Origin: Cladocopium goreaui
Taxonomy: Eukaryota > Sar > Dinophyceae > Suessiales > Symbiodiniaceae
Reading direction: 5' to 3'
Length of the DNA: 64,000 nucleotides
Assembly: GCA_947184155.2 (NCBI GenBank)
Contig: CAMXCT020000514.1
Location: 50,001 to 114,000 of the forward strand
Positions 52,330 through 62,548 of this stretch are shown piece after piece (the stretch's first letter is position 1; each line of letters opens with the position of its first letter). A model generated the notes under the pieces. It saw nothing but the letters and a program-made list of their open reading frames with translations. It had not been told where the DNA came from and searched no databases. The position numbers and the translations under genes were made by a program.

Positions 52330-52450
52330 TGATTCTGGTCGCTGGGATCATCGGGTGCCCGCACCAAAGCGCTCTTGTAGCGTGGCATCTCATAGGGAGG
52401 CCTTGCGAAGCTCAGGCTACGTTGGTGTGGGTCAAAGAGATAGGCATGAT
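52330..52450 (-). CDS. Candidate exon
   Basis: An open minus frame reads YLFDPHQRSLSFARPPYEMP then RYKSALVRAPDDPSDQN. Very protein-like; exact borders not fixed. The next island at about 52,140-52,220 reads KFAEGVTKRGLLRRFDVGPI and may be a separate exon. Confidence 0.5.
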
Positions 52451-52822
52451 ATAGATTGATGTAGGGTAACTGCTTCCATTACTATCCAAATTGTGGTTTA
52501 ATGTGGTTTACATTTGGATCGCAATTGGATATACCGACCCAAATTTTGTATAATGATGTATAATGCAGGTAACTGCTCGTAAATTCTGGTAAATCTTGGC
52601 AATTCCGTTCTGAAGCAGTTGGAATACCTTCGGAGACTGCACAAGGACTTTCCATACATTTCCCCAAGTCCAAGAACCGTCATCATTGAAAATGCAGCCT
52701 TTTATGGAGAATCAACACATATTATTGCGTGACTTACAGTAAATCCGAATTCTGTTGAACCTCGATAGAGTTATTCATAGTTACACCAGAATTGGTCCAC
52801 GCCCGGATCCACCATGGGAAAC

Positions 52823-52893
52823 CAATCGACATCGGCCCATCGGCCCCGACTCAAGGCACAAGTGCAGCTGCTCCGAATCAAAGGGGTCGTGAC
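52823..52893 (-). CDS. Candidate exon
   Basis: The acceptor CTACTAG|GTCACG and a GTTTCC donor bound 71 bp. Frames read VTTPLIRSSCTCALSRGRWA or GHDPFDSEQLHLCLESGP; the second looks more natural. Frame unresolved. Confidence 0.45.
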
Positions 52894-53133
52894 CTAGTAG
52901 AGGTGCCGTGGCCATAGAAAAACTTCACGGAAATCTTGAGAATTTGCCTCTGGTGAACTAAGATATCCATGGAAAATTGGCCATTTATAGTTGATTTGTC
53001 TATTGTAGTGATGATTCTCAACTACGTTAGTGAATAAGGTTTTAATATGCATATAATAGTATATAATACAATATATATATATATATGTGTGTGTGTGATT
53101 ATTGACCAGCATTAACCATATATAGAGGGTTCC

Positions 53134-53215
53134 GGGTTCCTAAGTCAGGTCAGCAACTCATCATGGGTCGAATGACTGGATGATAAGTGGTGGTACCCCC
53201 ATGACTTAGGAAACC
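53134..53215. repeat. Foldback element C1
   Basis: GGGTTCCTAAGTCA (53,134-53,147) pairs with TGACTTAGGAAACC (53,202-53,215) at 13 of 14 positions. A single arm, CCATGACTTAGGAAACTCCC, recurs at about 54,537-54,556, a few bases before a candidate acceptor. Confidence 0.7.
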
Positions 53216-53689
53216 TCCAGATCTTGAGAGTTAGCTATGAACCCCAAAAAATGATTCTCAGGGTCTATGTTAGTTGGAGGGATGGTAAATCATATTATCA
53301 AGTTGGCTATCAATACCATTCAATACCATTTTATCTCTTAATCCCATCCATTATATCTCACAATGTGGTAAACCCAATAACAAACCATCCCATTCACAAA
53401 CCATTTGGGGGTACATCATCCCAAATAAGGGGATACCCAATAATGGACCTCTTTTTGGGATGGCTCATTACTGGGTTGTCCACATTCAAATTGTCTTACT
53501 ATGTCTTACTGCTACTACCATCACCGGTCAACAGTCCGCTGGGTGTCACACTGGTGATTATGTAGCGAAGCCTCTCAGCCGATTCAAACGGGAACGTGAC
53601 CAGCGCATCAAAGAATGCGAGAATTGGGATGTAAAATTAAGCTTTTTTCATAAACAAATGCAAGCTATCCATGGTTATTATTGAATGGA

Positions 53690-53755
53690 ATGATGATGAT
53701 GATGATGATGATCATCATCATCATCATCGTCATCATCGTCATCACCATCATGATC
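53690..53755. repeat. (ATG)n-(CAT)n triplet palindrome
   Basis: Seven to eight GAT/ATG triplets run directly into CAT/ATC triplets, so the array is self-complementary and can form a long hairpin. Confidence 0.85.
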
Positions 53756-54104
53756 ACAATGATAAAATGATTTAAACCAAATCCAAAACTCAAGCCAGGT
53801 CGAGAGTCAGTAGATTGCACCCTGTGGTTGTCCTACCTCTGGCTTTCTACCAAATCTATATACATGGCGCTCTTACACTCAAACAAACTAAAAACATAGG
53901 TCATAGTTGAGCTTATGATCCCTGTGGCCCATATGTTGGTTCCGTTTGCTCAGGTGTCACTCCACTTCAGTCTTTCAAGTCAAAGTTCAGAGAACATGCT
54001 TCATTCAGAAGATATGATATACCTTTTTTAAAATACTTGTCTAAAGGGGAAAGAAGAACGTGTCTGTTTATCATCTTCTAAAGTGGCCATGAATGAAGGG
54101 TTCA

Positions 54105-54285
54105 CCCCATTTCAAGCCTAAATGCTGCCGATTTCATTAATGTCACCGTGTTGAAACGCCGGCAGGGCTGCTGCATCCCACCCCAGCACCTTGCAAGTCG
54201 CATCATCTTCTCATTGAACATCATGGCATCTTGGCCAGCATACCTGGTACTCAACTCTAACTTGCAGGCGCCAACAATGACCATG
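54105..54285 (-). CDS. Candidate exon
   Basis: An open minus frame reads ACKLELSTRYAGQDAMMFNE, then KMMRLARCWGGMQQPCRR, then FNTVTLMKSAAFRLEMG. A donor GCAAG|GTGCTGG could end the exon at about 54,199. Strong protein-like composition; family unknown. Confidence 0.5.
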
Positions 54286-54568
54286 AAGAGACCCTAGTTA
54301 CCAATGGGTTCACAACTCAATGGAACAGGTAGATAACCTTGTCTATATTTGCAAAGCCGGTGGCTTCATTTCCTTATGAATATGTGGTTTCCATTTTTAT
54401 GGGGGTATCCCATTAGCTAGATGCTTTTTGTTGATGGTAAACATTGGTAAACCCATCTATAAATGGATGATTTTGGGGAAAATCATCCATTTTAATAGGC
54501 TTTACCATTGTAGACCATCTATTTTGGGGTACCTCCATGACTTAGGAAACTCCCATGACTTTCTTCAG

Positions 54569-54670
54569 GTCACCAACGTCGGATGGCTGGAAGATCTCGT
54601 GACGCCACTTCCTTCGTCAAGCCCAAGGCCGACAACCTCGAGTCGATCGGCCAACAGGACCAACCCAGGG
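54569..54670. CDS. Candidate exon open on both strands
   Basis: Plus: acceptor TTTCTTCAG|GTC and donor GGG|GTGTGT enclose exactly 102 bp reading VTNVGWLEDLVTPLPSSSPR and on. Minus: acceptor GACTCGAG|GTT and donor TTG|GTGACC enclose 63 bp reading VVGLGLDEGSGVTRSSSHPT. The plus signals are stronger, the neighbourhood favours minus. Confidence 0.4.
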
Positions 54671-55254
54671 GTGTGTTGTATGGGGTTAAAAAATAGTTCT
54701 AACCATAGATATATCTGATAAGTGGTTGAGAAGTGCAGATTAAGAAGTGATCAAACATCATCTATATGTAAAAAAATGTATATACTTATTTATGTGATTA
54801 TCAAAAATAGTTAGTAAGTGAGTAATAACCATATATGACTGATACAAACCATTTACAGTATATATAATTAGATGGGATGACCCAGTTAAGTTGGATGATC
54901 CACCAAGTAGATACCCATGTGAATCTATGGCCATTTTTTAGGGAACATGTTTTTAGCAAACTGTAAATCTATGTTCAAACAAATCCATGTTTTGCTTGAG
55001 GGAATGGACAGTTACCTGATGTTTCCATATCTCTCTCCTGCATCTATGGCTCACATCCTGTAATCTATCAACATCTATATATATATATCAACTATCACAT
55101 TACTAAACCGAGACTTAATTACTAATATGTGAATTACACAAACTCTAGACCCACCCTACAATAATTATATACACGTCGCTGGCGGGATCATCACTCATAT
55201 TTAAATTGATGATTATCCATATATGTTTGCCATAATTATGCCATAATTCTATTG

Positions 55255-55310
55255 GGATTCTCCAGGAAAGTGAACAGCTTGAGCCGCTTGCGTCGTCAAA
55301 ACGCCGCGGC
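55255..55310 (-). CDS. Weak candidate exon
   Basis: The acceptor CCAATTGTTCAG|GCC opens PRRFDDASGSSCSLSWRIP or, in another frame, RGVLTTQAAQAVHFP. Donor unclear. Confidence 0.35.
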
Positions 55311-56099
55311 CTGAACAATTGGGCGAATGAGGAAGCAGCATTTGCTTGCACGTATGTAGTTCTACGAGCAAAATGAATAAACTGATATAATACATTCTAC
55401 GCCCTATATAGGATACAGGCTATACATAATATTTTTCAAATACACCTATATAATACTAAAATGTATATCTATATATGTATACTGTATACTGTATTATACT
55501 GTGTATATATATATATATATGTGTGTGTGAGTGTGAGTGTGCGTGTGTTCCCGTTTTTTCAAACATACATCAGACATGTGCATATCTATATTTATATATA
55601 AATAAGCTGAAAGAGACATTAAGAAAGATTCCCTTCCCCCGATAAACAGCACGTCAGAAAGCCTGGTTTAAGCGAGCCCCACTCTTAGGGTCTCTTAGGG
55701 AGAGGGGACAAAAACGACCGCCTCCCAACGGTGTGAAATATGCCTATACCAACGTGACCACAAAACATAGTCGTGATTCAGGTTGGGCTGGCTCTCTGTT
55801 TATGATCTATCTACCTACCTACATATCTATCTGTGTATCCATCCATCCTCATCCATCCATCCATCCATCTATCTATCCATCTATCTATCTATCTACTGTG
55901 TACATGTGCACTCAGCAAGAAAAAACAACAAGAAACTGAACTTGAGACAGGGTGATAAACTGGCATGAGCCTGTATACAGCAGGTAAAAATAATTATAAA
56001 TGCATATTAATACAGAAACACTATAAGACACTTACATAAAGATCATACAAACATGTATATATATAATATAACGTATGTTCACGCATATCCGATACAGAA

Positions 56100-56170
56100 C
56101 GAGATGCTTTTTGTCGGAACATCACCCTTGAGGCCAGGGCAAGGCTCTGACATGGGAGTAGAATTCACCT
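56100..56170 (-). CDS. Weak candidate exon
   Basis: CTGGCTTGAG|GTG opens VNSTPMSEPCPGLKGDVPTK. The upstream sequence is also open (CYRLKTHAWLEV). Confidence 0.4.
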
Positions 56171-56466
56171 CAAGCCAGGCATGGGTTTTCAAACGATAGC
56201 AAACGTGGCTACTACAATAACTAGATTTTATAGGAAAACAATATATATATATATAATATATATACATACGTATATATTATATTATATATATATAGAGTCA
56301 GGTGGGGTTATAAAATATTATGTATATATAGAGGTATATGTAATATTATAAACAAGCTTGTGAGTGCAGTGGGAGAAATCTTTCGAGACCAGCGCATCAT
56401 TTGCACAATGTGATTATATCATATTCTAACTAAGTGTATGCTACATATTTACACTGTACTGTATGT

Positions 56467-56520
56467 ACGTCTGTCTGTCTGTATGTCTGTATGTCTGTAT
56501 GTCTGTATGTCTGTATGCCT
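56467..56520. repeat. GTCT/GTAT tetranucleotide repeat
   Basis: TCTGTCTGTATG units followed by TAATGTAATGG repeats to about 56,572. Confidence 0.85.
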
Positions 56521-56884
56521 GTAATGTAATGGTAATGGTAATGTAATGTAACCTAACGTAATGTAATGTATGGGCGGTATGCATAAACACACACTCATCG
56601 AGTCATCTCTCTATGACTCAATGGCGAGTAAATCGAGTCATCTGGCATTCCTAAGAGATATGGTAACATGAGCAACAGAGATGGGTAAGTGTATCACCTC
56701 GTAAGCCATGCTTTTGGGAAATTGAAACCTTTGAAATGGTTTGAACACAAGTATGTTAGGGGTGAGATCCAGGATGCCCTACAATGGTGTCAATTATGCT
56801 TGTCACAAGCGAGGCCAAGACCACCATAGCAAAGGTCACGGGTGATGTAAATTAACATTGTCAATCGCCTACTCTCAAAGACCA

Positions 56885-56990
56885 TCAACGGTTGGACAGC
56901 AGAACTTCATTCCTGTCCTGCCTACTTGCCATCCCTCCAGCTGTTCCACAATGTCTACAAGCGAGGAGCTGGGCTCATTACTGGCGACTC
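56885..56990 (-). CDS. Candidate exon
   Basis: An open minus frame reads SNEPSSSLVDIVEQLEGWQV then GRTGMKFCCPTVDG. Acceptor uncertain (several AG positions). A neighbouring hydrophobic island at 56,760-56,850 reads VTFAMVVLASLVTSIIDTIV and could be a membrane-spanning exon. Confidence 0.45.
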
Positions 56991-57222
56991 TACATATGAC
57001 ATATATATATATAATTATAATTATAATATATATATAAGGACATTGATTGACACATAGTAAGTTGGAACATGAAACGTGATTATTGCATTATTGTATGATT
57101 ATTGGATGTTATTGTATATTATTACTTTTGTAATACTTTTGTTGTATTATCATTATTGTGCGTGTTGTCTTTTGTAGTTTGAACGTATGGCGATTGGCGA
57201 CTCGGCCAGATCCACACATCAC

Positions 57223-57281
57223 ATTCTGAGCGCTGAACAAAAAGTCCCTCCCAAACTCGGTCAGCTTGTTCACTGGTTGAC
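57223..57281 (-). CDS. Candidate exon
   Basis: The acceptor CTAGCTTCAG|GTC and donor AAT|GTGATG bound 59 bp reading QPVNKLTEFGRDFLFSAQN. Confidence 0.5.
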
Positions 57282-57462
57282 CTGAAGCTAGCATGGTACA
57301 TCAGGAGCGTAGAGCTCGAGTTTCCAGTATTCCCATTGAAAATCGAATGGTTTTTTTGTTGGCCCAGAATTGTCCAATTTTTCCAAAGTCATTGGCTTCA
57401 TCCCTAAGATTCCATCCAACTTTCATGTGCCATGACAGCATGGGGCCAGATGCTGCCCAAAT

Positions 57463-57512
57463 TTACATCCTTCTGGGCCCGGACGATGCATAGAACTCCT
57501 CCGGGGCTTCGC
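57463..57512 (-). CDS. Candidate exon
   Basis: The acceptor CTCGCTTCAG|GCG opens a short island; frames read GEAPEEFYASSGP or SPGGVLCIVRAQKDVNLGS, the latter open on to about 57,430. Confidence 0.4.
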
Positions 57513-57574
57513 CTGAAGCGAGAACTCATGGGAATTGATGGACTTTTCATGGGGATATCATGGGAAATACTGAT

Positions 57575-57667
57575 GGAAGAAATCCTGCACCAGTTGATAG
57601 GTGGTTTATCCGTTTATCCCATGATTGATAGGGTTTCAACCATCCGAGGTGGTGCAGGATTTCTTCC
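57575..57667. repeat. Foldback element A2
   Basis: GGAAGAAATCCTGCACC (57,575-57,591) pairs perfectly with 57,651-57,667. Same arm core as the element at 39,318-39,458, but the loop is unrelated. Confidence 0.85.
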
Positions 57668-57745
57668 ACCCACCATGTCATGGGATTTTAGGGTGATTGA
57701 AAGGGATTCAACATCAACCAACAAGCATGGGGGAATAGTGGGAAT

Positions 57746-57844
57746 GTAATCAAACATAGTTTGCCGGCAAATCCCAGATTTAGTTCGAATATCTCCCCAG
57801 CCTCCGTTTAGTTTGAGGATTTTCCAACTACCATGTTTGATTAC
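57746..57844. repeat. Foldback element D1
   Basis: GTAATCAAACATAGT (57,746-57,760) pairs with ACCATGTTTGATTAC (57,830-57,844) at 14 of 15 positions. Related arms occur at 58,979-59,118, and a single arm at about 58,335-58,350. Confidence 0.8.
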
Positions 57845-58052
57845 CAAATGCTACTGCCTCTTCAAAGCAGAAACTGAAGCTTTTGTTGAGTGGATAGTGA
57901 CCGGATAATAAAGACTGCCAGTGATTCTGCCAACTGTCTCACTGGCTGGTTCCTGGGGAAAAAAATGCGATGCACTGCGAAAAATGGTTTATCTCCAGCA
58001 AGATTTCTAATCATATTCCTCTACATTCCCCTATATATAGCTTTCAAATATG

Positions 58053-58178
58053 GCATCTCATCCCATGTTCGCCTTTGGCTTCCCAGACCCCCCATCCCCG
58101 TCCCCCCTGGGACTTGAAACAGCTACTGGCCAAGTACTCGGAGACCAAATAGTGATAAGTCCTGAGGAAAGCAGCTGC
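58053..58178 (-). CDS. Candidate exon
   Basis: The acceptor GCTGTCGCAG|GCA opens, in phase 0, AAAFLRTYHYLVSEYLASSC, then FKSQGGRGWGVWEAKGEHGM. The 3' border is uncertain; a GTCTGG donor inside would shorten it. Strongly protein-like. Confidence 0.5.
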
Positions 58179-58455
58179 CTGCGACAGCTGCCACCAAGGT
58201 GCCATAGTTATTACGTAGTTCTGACCAGCAGATACCATCCGGCAATCACATATTTAAATGTTGCACTTGAAAGTCCCCCTTCTATAGATGGTCCCAGCCA
58301 GAAAACCTCCATTCTGTTCGGGGATTTCCCATTGCCATGTTTAATTACCCTGAGGGTATATACTTACCATCTACGAGCACCAACAAGTCAACTATGAGCT
58401 AGGTAACAGGACAAAAGTTGCCACACCACTTGCTCCAAAGGAAGGATTGTCAAAA

Positions 58456-58530
58456 TCTGGGCCCGGGCAGCAGTGCGTCAATGCCATACTGCATCAATCG
58501 CTCCCCATGACCTGTTGCGAATGTCTGTCC
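58456..58530 (-). CDS. Candidate exon, possibly C-terminal
   Basis: ATTCGCAACAG|GTC opens a frame reading HGERLMQYGIDALLPGPRF and then a stop. The same frame is open upstream (INAMLGGCMSPSGQTFATG), so the exon may start earlier. Confidence 0.45.
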
Positions 58531-58892
58531 GCTTGGTGACATACATCCCCCAAGCATTGCATTGATATACATCAAAATTTGCCAGGCATCAATTTCCATG
58601 CATATGTATATATATATAATTATATATATGTGCATGCATTTATCATGTATATATATACACACGTATATGTATATCTGTGTGTGACCAGGTGGGTTACCCG
58701 GACTCCAGTATTTGAACATTGCTATGCGATCCATGGCCCAGTTAGTTCGATGATTTACCTATGAAACACGGAGATCACCACAGGGTAACTCCCATAAAAT
58801 CCCTTTTAGTCCCCATTGAGCTCCATCATATCCTCATGATATCTCAGTATATTAGCACTTACCGATCCCCATTAAATCCAGCACTTGGAGAA

Positions 58893-58948
58893 CCAGTCGC
58901 GATTCCAATCTTGAGTTTCAGGCTGGTCGGGAACAGGTGCGTGTGAAC
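58893..58948 (-). CDS. Candidate exon, phase-0 start
   Basis: The acceptor TTCGCCGAG|GTT and a GTTCTC donor bound about 56 bp reading VHTHLFPTSLKLKIGIAT. Confidence 0.45.
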
Positions 58949-58978
58949 CTCGGCGAAGGCTGGCAGGCAGTTTTTGTT

Positions 58979-59118
58979 GGAATCAAACATGGGGGAAATG
59001 CCAAACTTATAGGTTTTATGAAGTTTTAATGGAAAATCATGTCTAAAGTCTAAATGAAGGTTTTCATTGAAACATCATCTATCATTGGGCCATTGTCCAT
59101 TGCCAAGTTTGATTACCC
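58979..59118. repeat. Foldback element D2 (diverged)
   Basis: GGAATCAAACATGG pairs with CCAAGTTTGATTACC with a few mismatches, the same arm type as D1. Confidence 0.6.
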
Positions 59119-59159
59119 GAGTCTCATAGGGTATGTAACAACCAACGTTATACATTCAT

Positions 59160-59520
59160 CTTATCCTCCCAAGTTGCAGTTTGGACCGTCTTCTGACACC
59201 AAGAGCATTGGTGGGCTTGTAGCAACCCAACTTGTTTGCAGCATCTTCAATCTTGTTTCATGGTCCCCACAATAGTTGTACCATGTTGCACCAATAGTTG
59301 TGATCGTTTGCCGACTTTCCTCAGTGCTCGTCCACACTGGAACCCCAAGAAAGCCATCCTTTTTCTCACTGCTACAGGCTGCAAGGATATAGCTGAAGTG
59401 CCACGCCAATCAGCCTTCCTTGAACAAGCTCTGCGGCCATCGTGCTGTCACAGAGCCCTTCCTTGGCTGCAACGCATCAGACCGAAGGATTCAGTATCAA
59501 ACCATATCAAACCAACATGG
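59160..59520. other. Open on both strands, coding status unclear
   Basis: The minus strand reads LKMLQTSWVATSPPMLLVSE; the plus strand is open for 96 codons (FLEQALRPSCCHRALPWLQ). No clear splice borders for either. It may contain one more exon of the minus-strand gene. Confidence 0.35.
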
Positions 59521-59611
59521 CCATAGAAACTCGCAGATGCAAAAGGTCCTGAGTTCCTTGAAATGATGTGTTCCTAGCCGTCAACCATTTCAAACGGTTT
59601 GTATATACTCT

Positions 59612-59715
59612 TTTCATCTCTTTTCATCTCTTTTCATCTCTGTTCATCTCTGTTCATCTCTTTTCATCTCTTTTCATCTCTGTTCATCTCTGTTCATCTC
59701 TGTTCATCTCTTTTC
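59612..59715. repeat. 10-bp minisatellite TCTT/GTTCATC
   Basis: About ten tandem copies of CTCT(T/G)TTCAT, with T/G variants in a mosaic order. Confidence 0.9.
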
Positions 59716-59962
59716 AACTTTCATATGAAAAAAATGCGTGTGTGCGTGCCTTGGTCAGTCATGAGGTGACGTTGGTCGATATGAGTTGCAAAGGAAGGGG
59801 ATGGCAGGAGCAAGAACCGAGAATGAACAGAACCTGGCAAACCAGCTCTCTCGATCAAATGGTGCAGGAAAAAATGCCAGGAGCCCTCCCCCAATATTGA
59901 AAGGTCCAACCCAACTTCTGAGTCGAAATTCCTGTGCCCAATTTCCCTTCCAGACTCTTCGC

Positions 59963-60068
59963 CTTGGCCAAGCAGTGCCAAGGGTCTTTTGCAAGTGGAT
60001 CAGCACAGATTTCCCATCCGCATTTTGGGCCAGTTCCCAATAACACTCCTCAGGCTCCAAATCACAGC
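59963..60068 (-). CDS. CS-domain exon 3 (NudC/p23-like)
   Basis: The acceptor GGTGTGCCAG|GC opens CDLEPEECYWELAQNADGKS then VLIHLQKTLGTAWP. The E-x-x-Y-W-E-L ... DGK-x-V-x-x-H-L-x-K ... W pattern is the C-terminal half of a CS domain, as in NudC-family co-chaperones that bind Hsp90 or client proteins. The first Gly codon is completed from exon 2. It ends at a GC donor (CCAAG|GCGAAG). Confidence 0.7.
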
Positions 60069-60705
60069 CTGGCACACCTGGTATGGGCCCAGTTTTTCAC
60101 CACCCAAGGCTTCTCAGCGGATGCCCATAGATTTTCCCTCATTGATATTGGTTAAACCTCTGGAAACCCAGCACCACAAAGTAACCAAATATATCAAAAT
60201 AAAAATAAATCAATACAATTCATCGTTGGAAACGTGCCACCAACCAAGGATGGTCTGAACCCAAGACATTGCCCGGGCACCATCCACTTGTTAGGCCTTT
60301 GATCATGCAAGAGACCAGCCTTTGTCCATCCTATGTCCTTGACATGCTCATGCTGAGCCCTGGCAGCTACAGCCAGAATTGATCATGAAAGCCTATATGC
60401 GGCAATTCGATTCCAGACTCCTTTTGGCCGTGTCTGAACATGGGGGTGCCCCCAATCCATTGGAATATAATCTTTCCAATGGTCCAACTGAAATTGCAAT
60501 TTATTATACAGTAACTATCCGATTTTTGACAATCATCACAAAGCCATATCACATATTCTATCTACCTACCTATCTATCTGTCTATCTATAATTTGATTTC
60601 AAATCTCTCTCTCCTATGCTGGCTTAAATCCAATGTTTCCATTTTTGGGCGTGTATTGGCTGGTTAAATCCCAATTAGTTTCTGGCAACCCAGCCCTACA
60701 TCAGC

Positions 60706-60757
60706 CTTGCACCAGCCGGCCTTCTAGCATCATCTCCCCTCGCACTGACAGTGACAT
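60706..60757 (-). CDS. CS-domain exon 2
   Basis: 52 bp reading MSLSVRGEMMLEGRLVQ plus one base, the central strands of a CS domain (compare L-x-V-x-L-K-G ... I-x-G-x-L in NudC). It follows AAACAAAG on the minus strand and ends at a GC donor (GCAAG|GCTGAT). Joined with its neighbours, the domain aligns without gaps to NudC as I remember it. The acceptor is weak, so the 5' border is less sure. Confidence 0.6.
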
Positions 60758-60924
60758 CTTTGTTTCGCGAAAGATGTGAGAGATATCCTTGGCCAGACGC
60801 CACACATTCCGTTCACCACCAAAATCTTGCATGCAACTAAAGTCTGAGCGGTCATAAATGACAACTGACCTCATGATCTGTGCCCAATCTTGTGCAGTTC
60901 AAAATCGTTATCAATTGAACTCAC

Positions 60925-61029
60925 ACAAATTTCGCGATCCGCGGTCTGAGCCACTTTGCTTTGCACATCTTCCGGCACCGGCAGCGTCACCAGCACTTCT
61001 GCCCCGCGGCGCTCCCATCGATATGTGGC
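60925..61029 (-). CDS. CS-domain exon 1, 35 codons, phase 0
   Basis: GGCAGCGAG|GCC to a perfect donor TGT|GTGAGT, exactly 105 bp. It reads ATYRWERRGAEVLVTLPVPE then DVQSKVAQTADREIC. The Y-x-W ... E-V-x-V-x-x-P-V-P start is diagnostic of the CS domain's first strands. The gene runs right to left; FKBP-type exons precede it. Confidence 0.7.
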
Positions 61030-61595
61030 CTCGCTGCCTCCAGGGGGCGACACAAGCATGATGGACGCTGAAGGGGTCAGGGTGTTCCATTTTTCACTAT
61101 AGATGTTTCAAGCAAACTATAGCAAAATCACAGCAAGCATGACGTTTAAAGAATGCGGACAGCGACAGGCATAAATTCAACATGAATTAATCAACATAAC
61201 TGCTGGCCTCATAGCTTACGGTAGCTGGATTGGTGTAAGGGAACATCGACAGGAGGGCCACTGATGTGGGCAATCATTTTTTGCGGGCTCGTGTGAAATT
61301 CATTGAAACCAACTTTTTGCTTAGCCTAGGTGGAATTGGCGCCGCGTGTCCAAATGGTTTCCTCCACCAACATGTCATGCTGCTTGGTCGTTTGGGTCAT
61401 CAAAGGTCCCATCTCTTACACCCAATTTGTCATGGCAAACCTTAGATACTGTGCAGAGAAGCTTGTTTCAGTTACAGTATGTATATATTTATATATGCAT
61501 ACAATACTGTATGTATGATTATAAATATATATATATATATATATATAATTTGTATTTATATGTATAAATATATGTATATTTATATGTCCTTATAC

Positions 61596-61682
61596 CCGTG
61601 CGATATCTAAATCAACTACTTCATCTCCCACCTCCTGCGCCGTGATCGATCGTCCAAAGGCCTCAGCTCCGGGCTTGAGGAC
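61596..61682 (-). CDS. Exon of the FKBP/CS gene, 29 codons, phase 0
   Basis: The acceptor GTCTTGCCAG|GTC and donor CGG|GTATAA enclose exactly 87 bp reading VLKPGAEAFGRSI then TAQEVGDEVVDLDIAR. The V-L-K-P-G ... E-V-G-D-E-V pattern resembles the start of an FKBP domain, so it may open a second, FKBP-like domain or a linker between FKBP and CS parts. Confidence 0.55.
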
Positions 61683-62433
61683 CTGGCAAGACGTTTGCTG
61701 TTTTTGTCGCCCGCAATGGCCCCCCCCCAAAAAAAAATATGATGCACTTTGGGATCTTTGGATTTATGTTGCTGTTTTTTTCGCCTTTGGGGATGAATGA
61801 TATGAATTTGGATCAATTGGGCTATATTTCAATCTCCAATTTTGAAGCTGGAGAATTCAAGGATGTGTGAAAGAAACCAGCAGCTGGAGGCTGGAGATAC
61901 CTCATAATTACTTTCATACCTCCCCTTTGGAAAGCAATACAAGAGAGCCATTGGCTTGGCGACATGTCTTTACACCCCCAAAAAAACAACTGACAGGCTT
62001 CTGCACGCAATTCACACGCAAGCACATACATGCACATTGCTGCACATTTTACACATATAAATCTTACAAAACATATTGATATTCATGTAATTGATGGGAT
62101 GTAAAGCATCGATGAGAAAATATCAAAAACAATGCATTGAATGGCTAAAGCGTTTATCCTTCTGAAAATGCTTGAAAGAATGCATTGACCAACAAGGCCT
62201 TTGATCATCCAGCGGTCATAACAGCCCACCATGCAGTTGGGACCCCCAGAACCCAGCAAACTTGGTAATTAGCAGTGTAGCCCGCCTGTCCACTTGAAAT
62301 AAATGCGAGACAAGAATTCAGAAATGGGAAAAGAATCCCAAATTCAACAGGAACATCATGAAAACCAAAAACCTTGCTTCAAGTAGGGCAACCATCAACC
62401 AACATCCCGCTCAACGGGTTCTCCTCTTTGAAC

Positions 62434-62548
62434 CTTTCCTGGCCTCCAGCAGTCGAACATCGAAGGTCACAGGTGTGTTGGGAGGCACTTGCCATCCCTT
62501 CCTGCAGGTGTTGGGGCTGGCTCTTTCTCCACGGTAAAGATAAGCAGC
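62434..62548 (-). CDS. FKBP-type peptidyl-prolyl isomerase, C-terminal exon
   Basis: The acceptor CATTTGTAG|GCT and donor AAAG|GTTCAA enclose 38 codons plus one base: AAYLYRGERASPNTC, then KGWQVPPNTPVTFDVRLLEA. The V-P-P-N-x-x-V-x-F-D-V-x-L-L ending is the classic last strand of FKBP domains. Upstream parts of the FKBP domain must lie towards or beyond the right edge; I could not locate them in 62.6-64.0 kb. Likely role: prolyl isomerase/chaperone together with the CS domain downstream. Confidence 0.65.
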
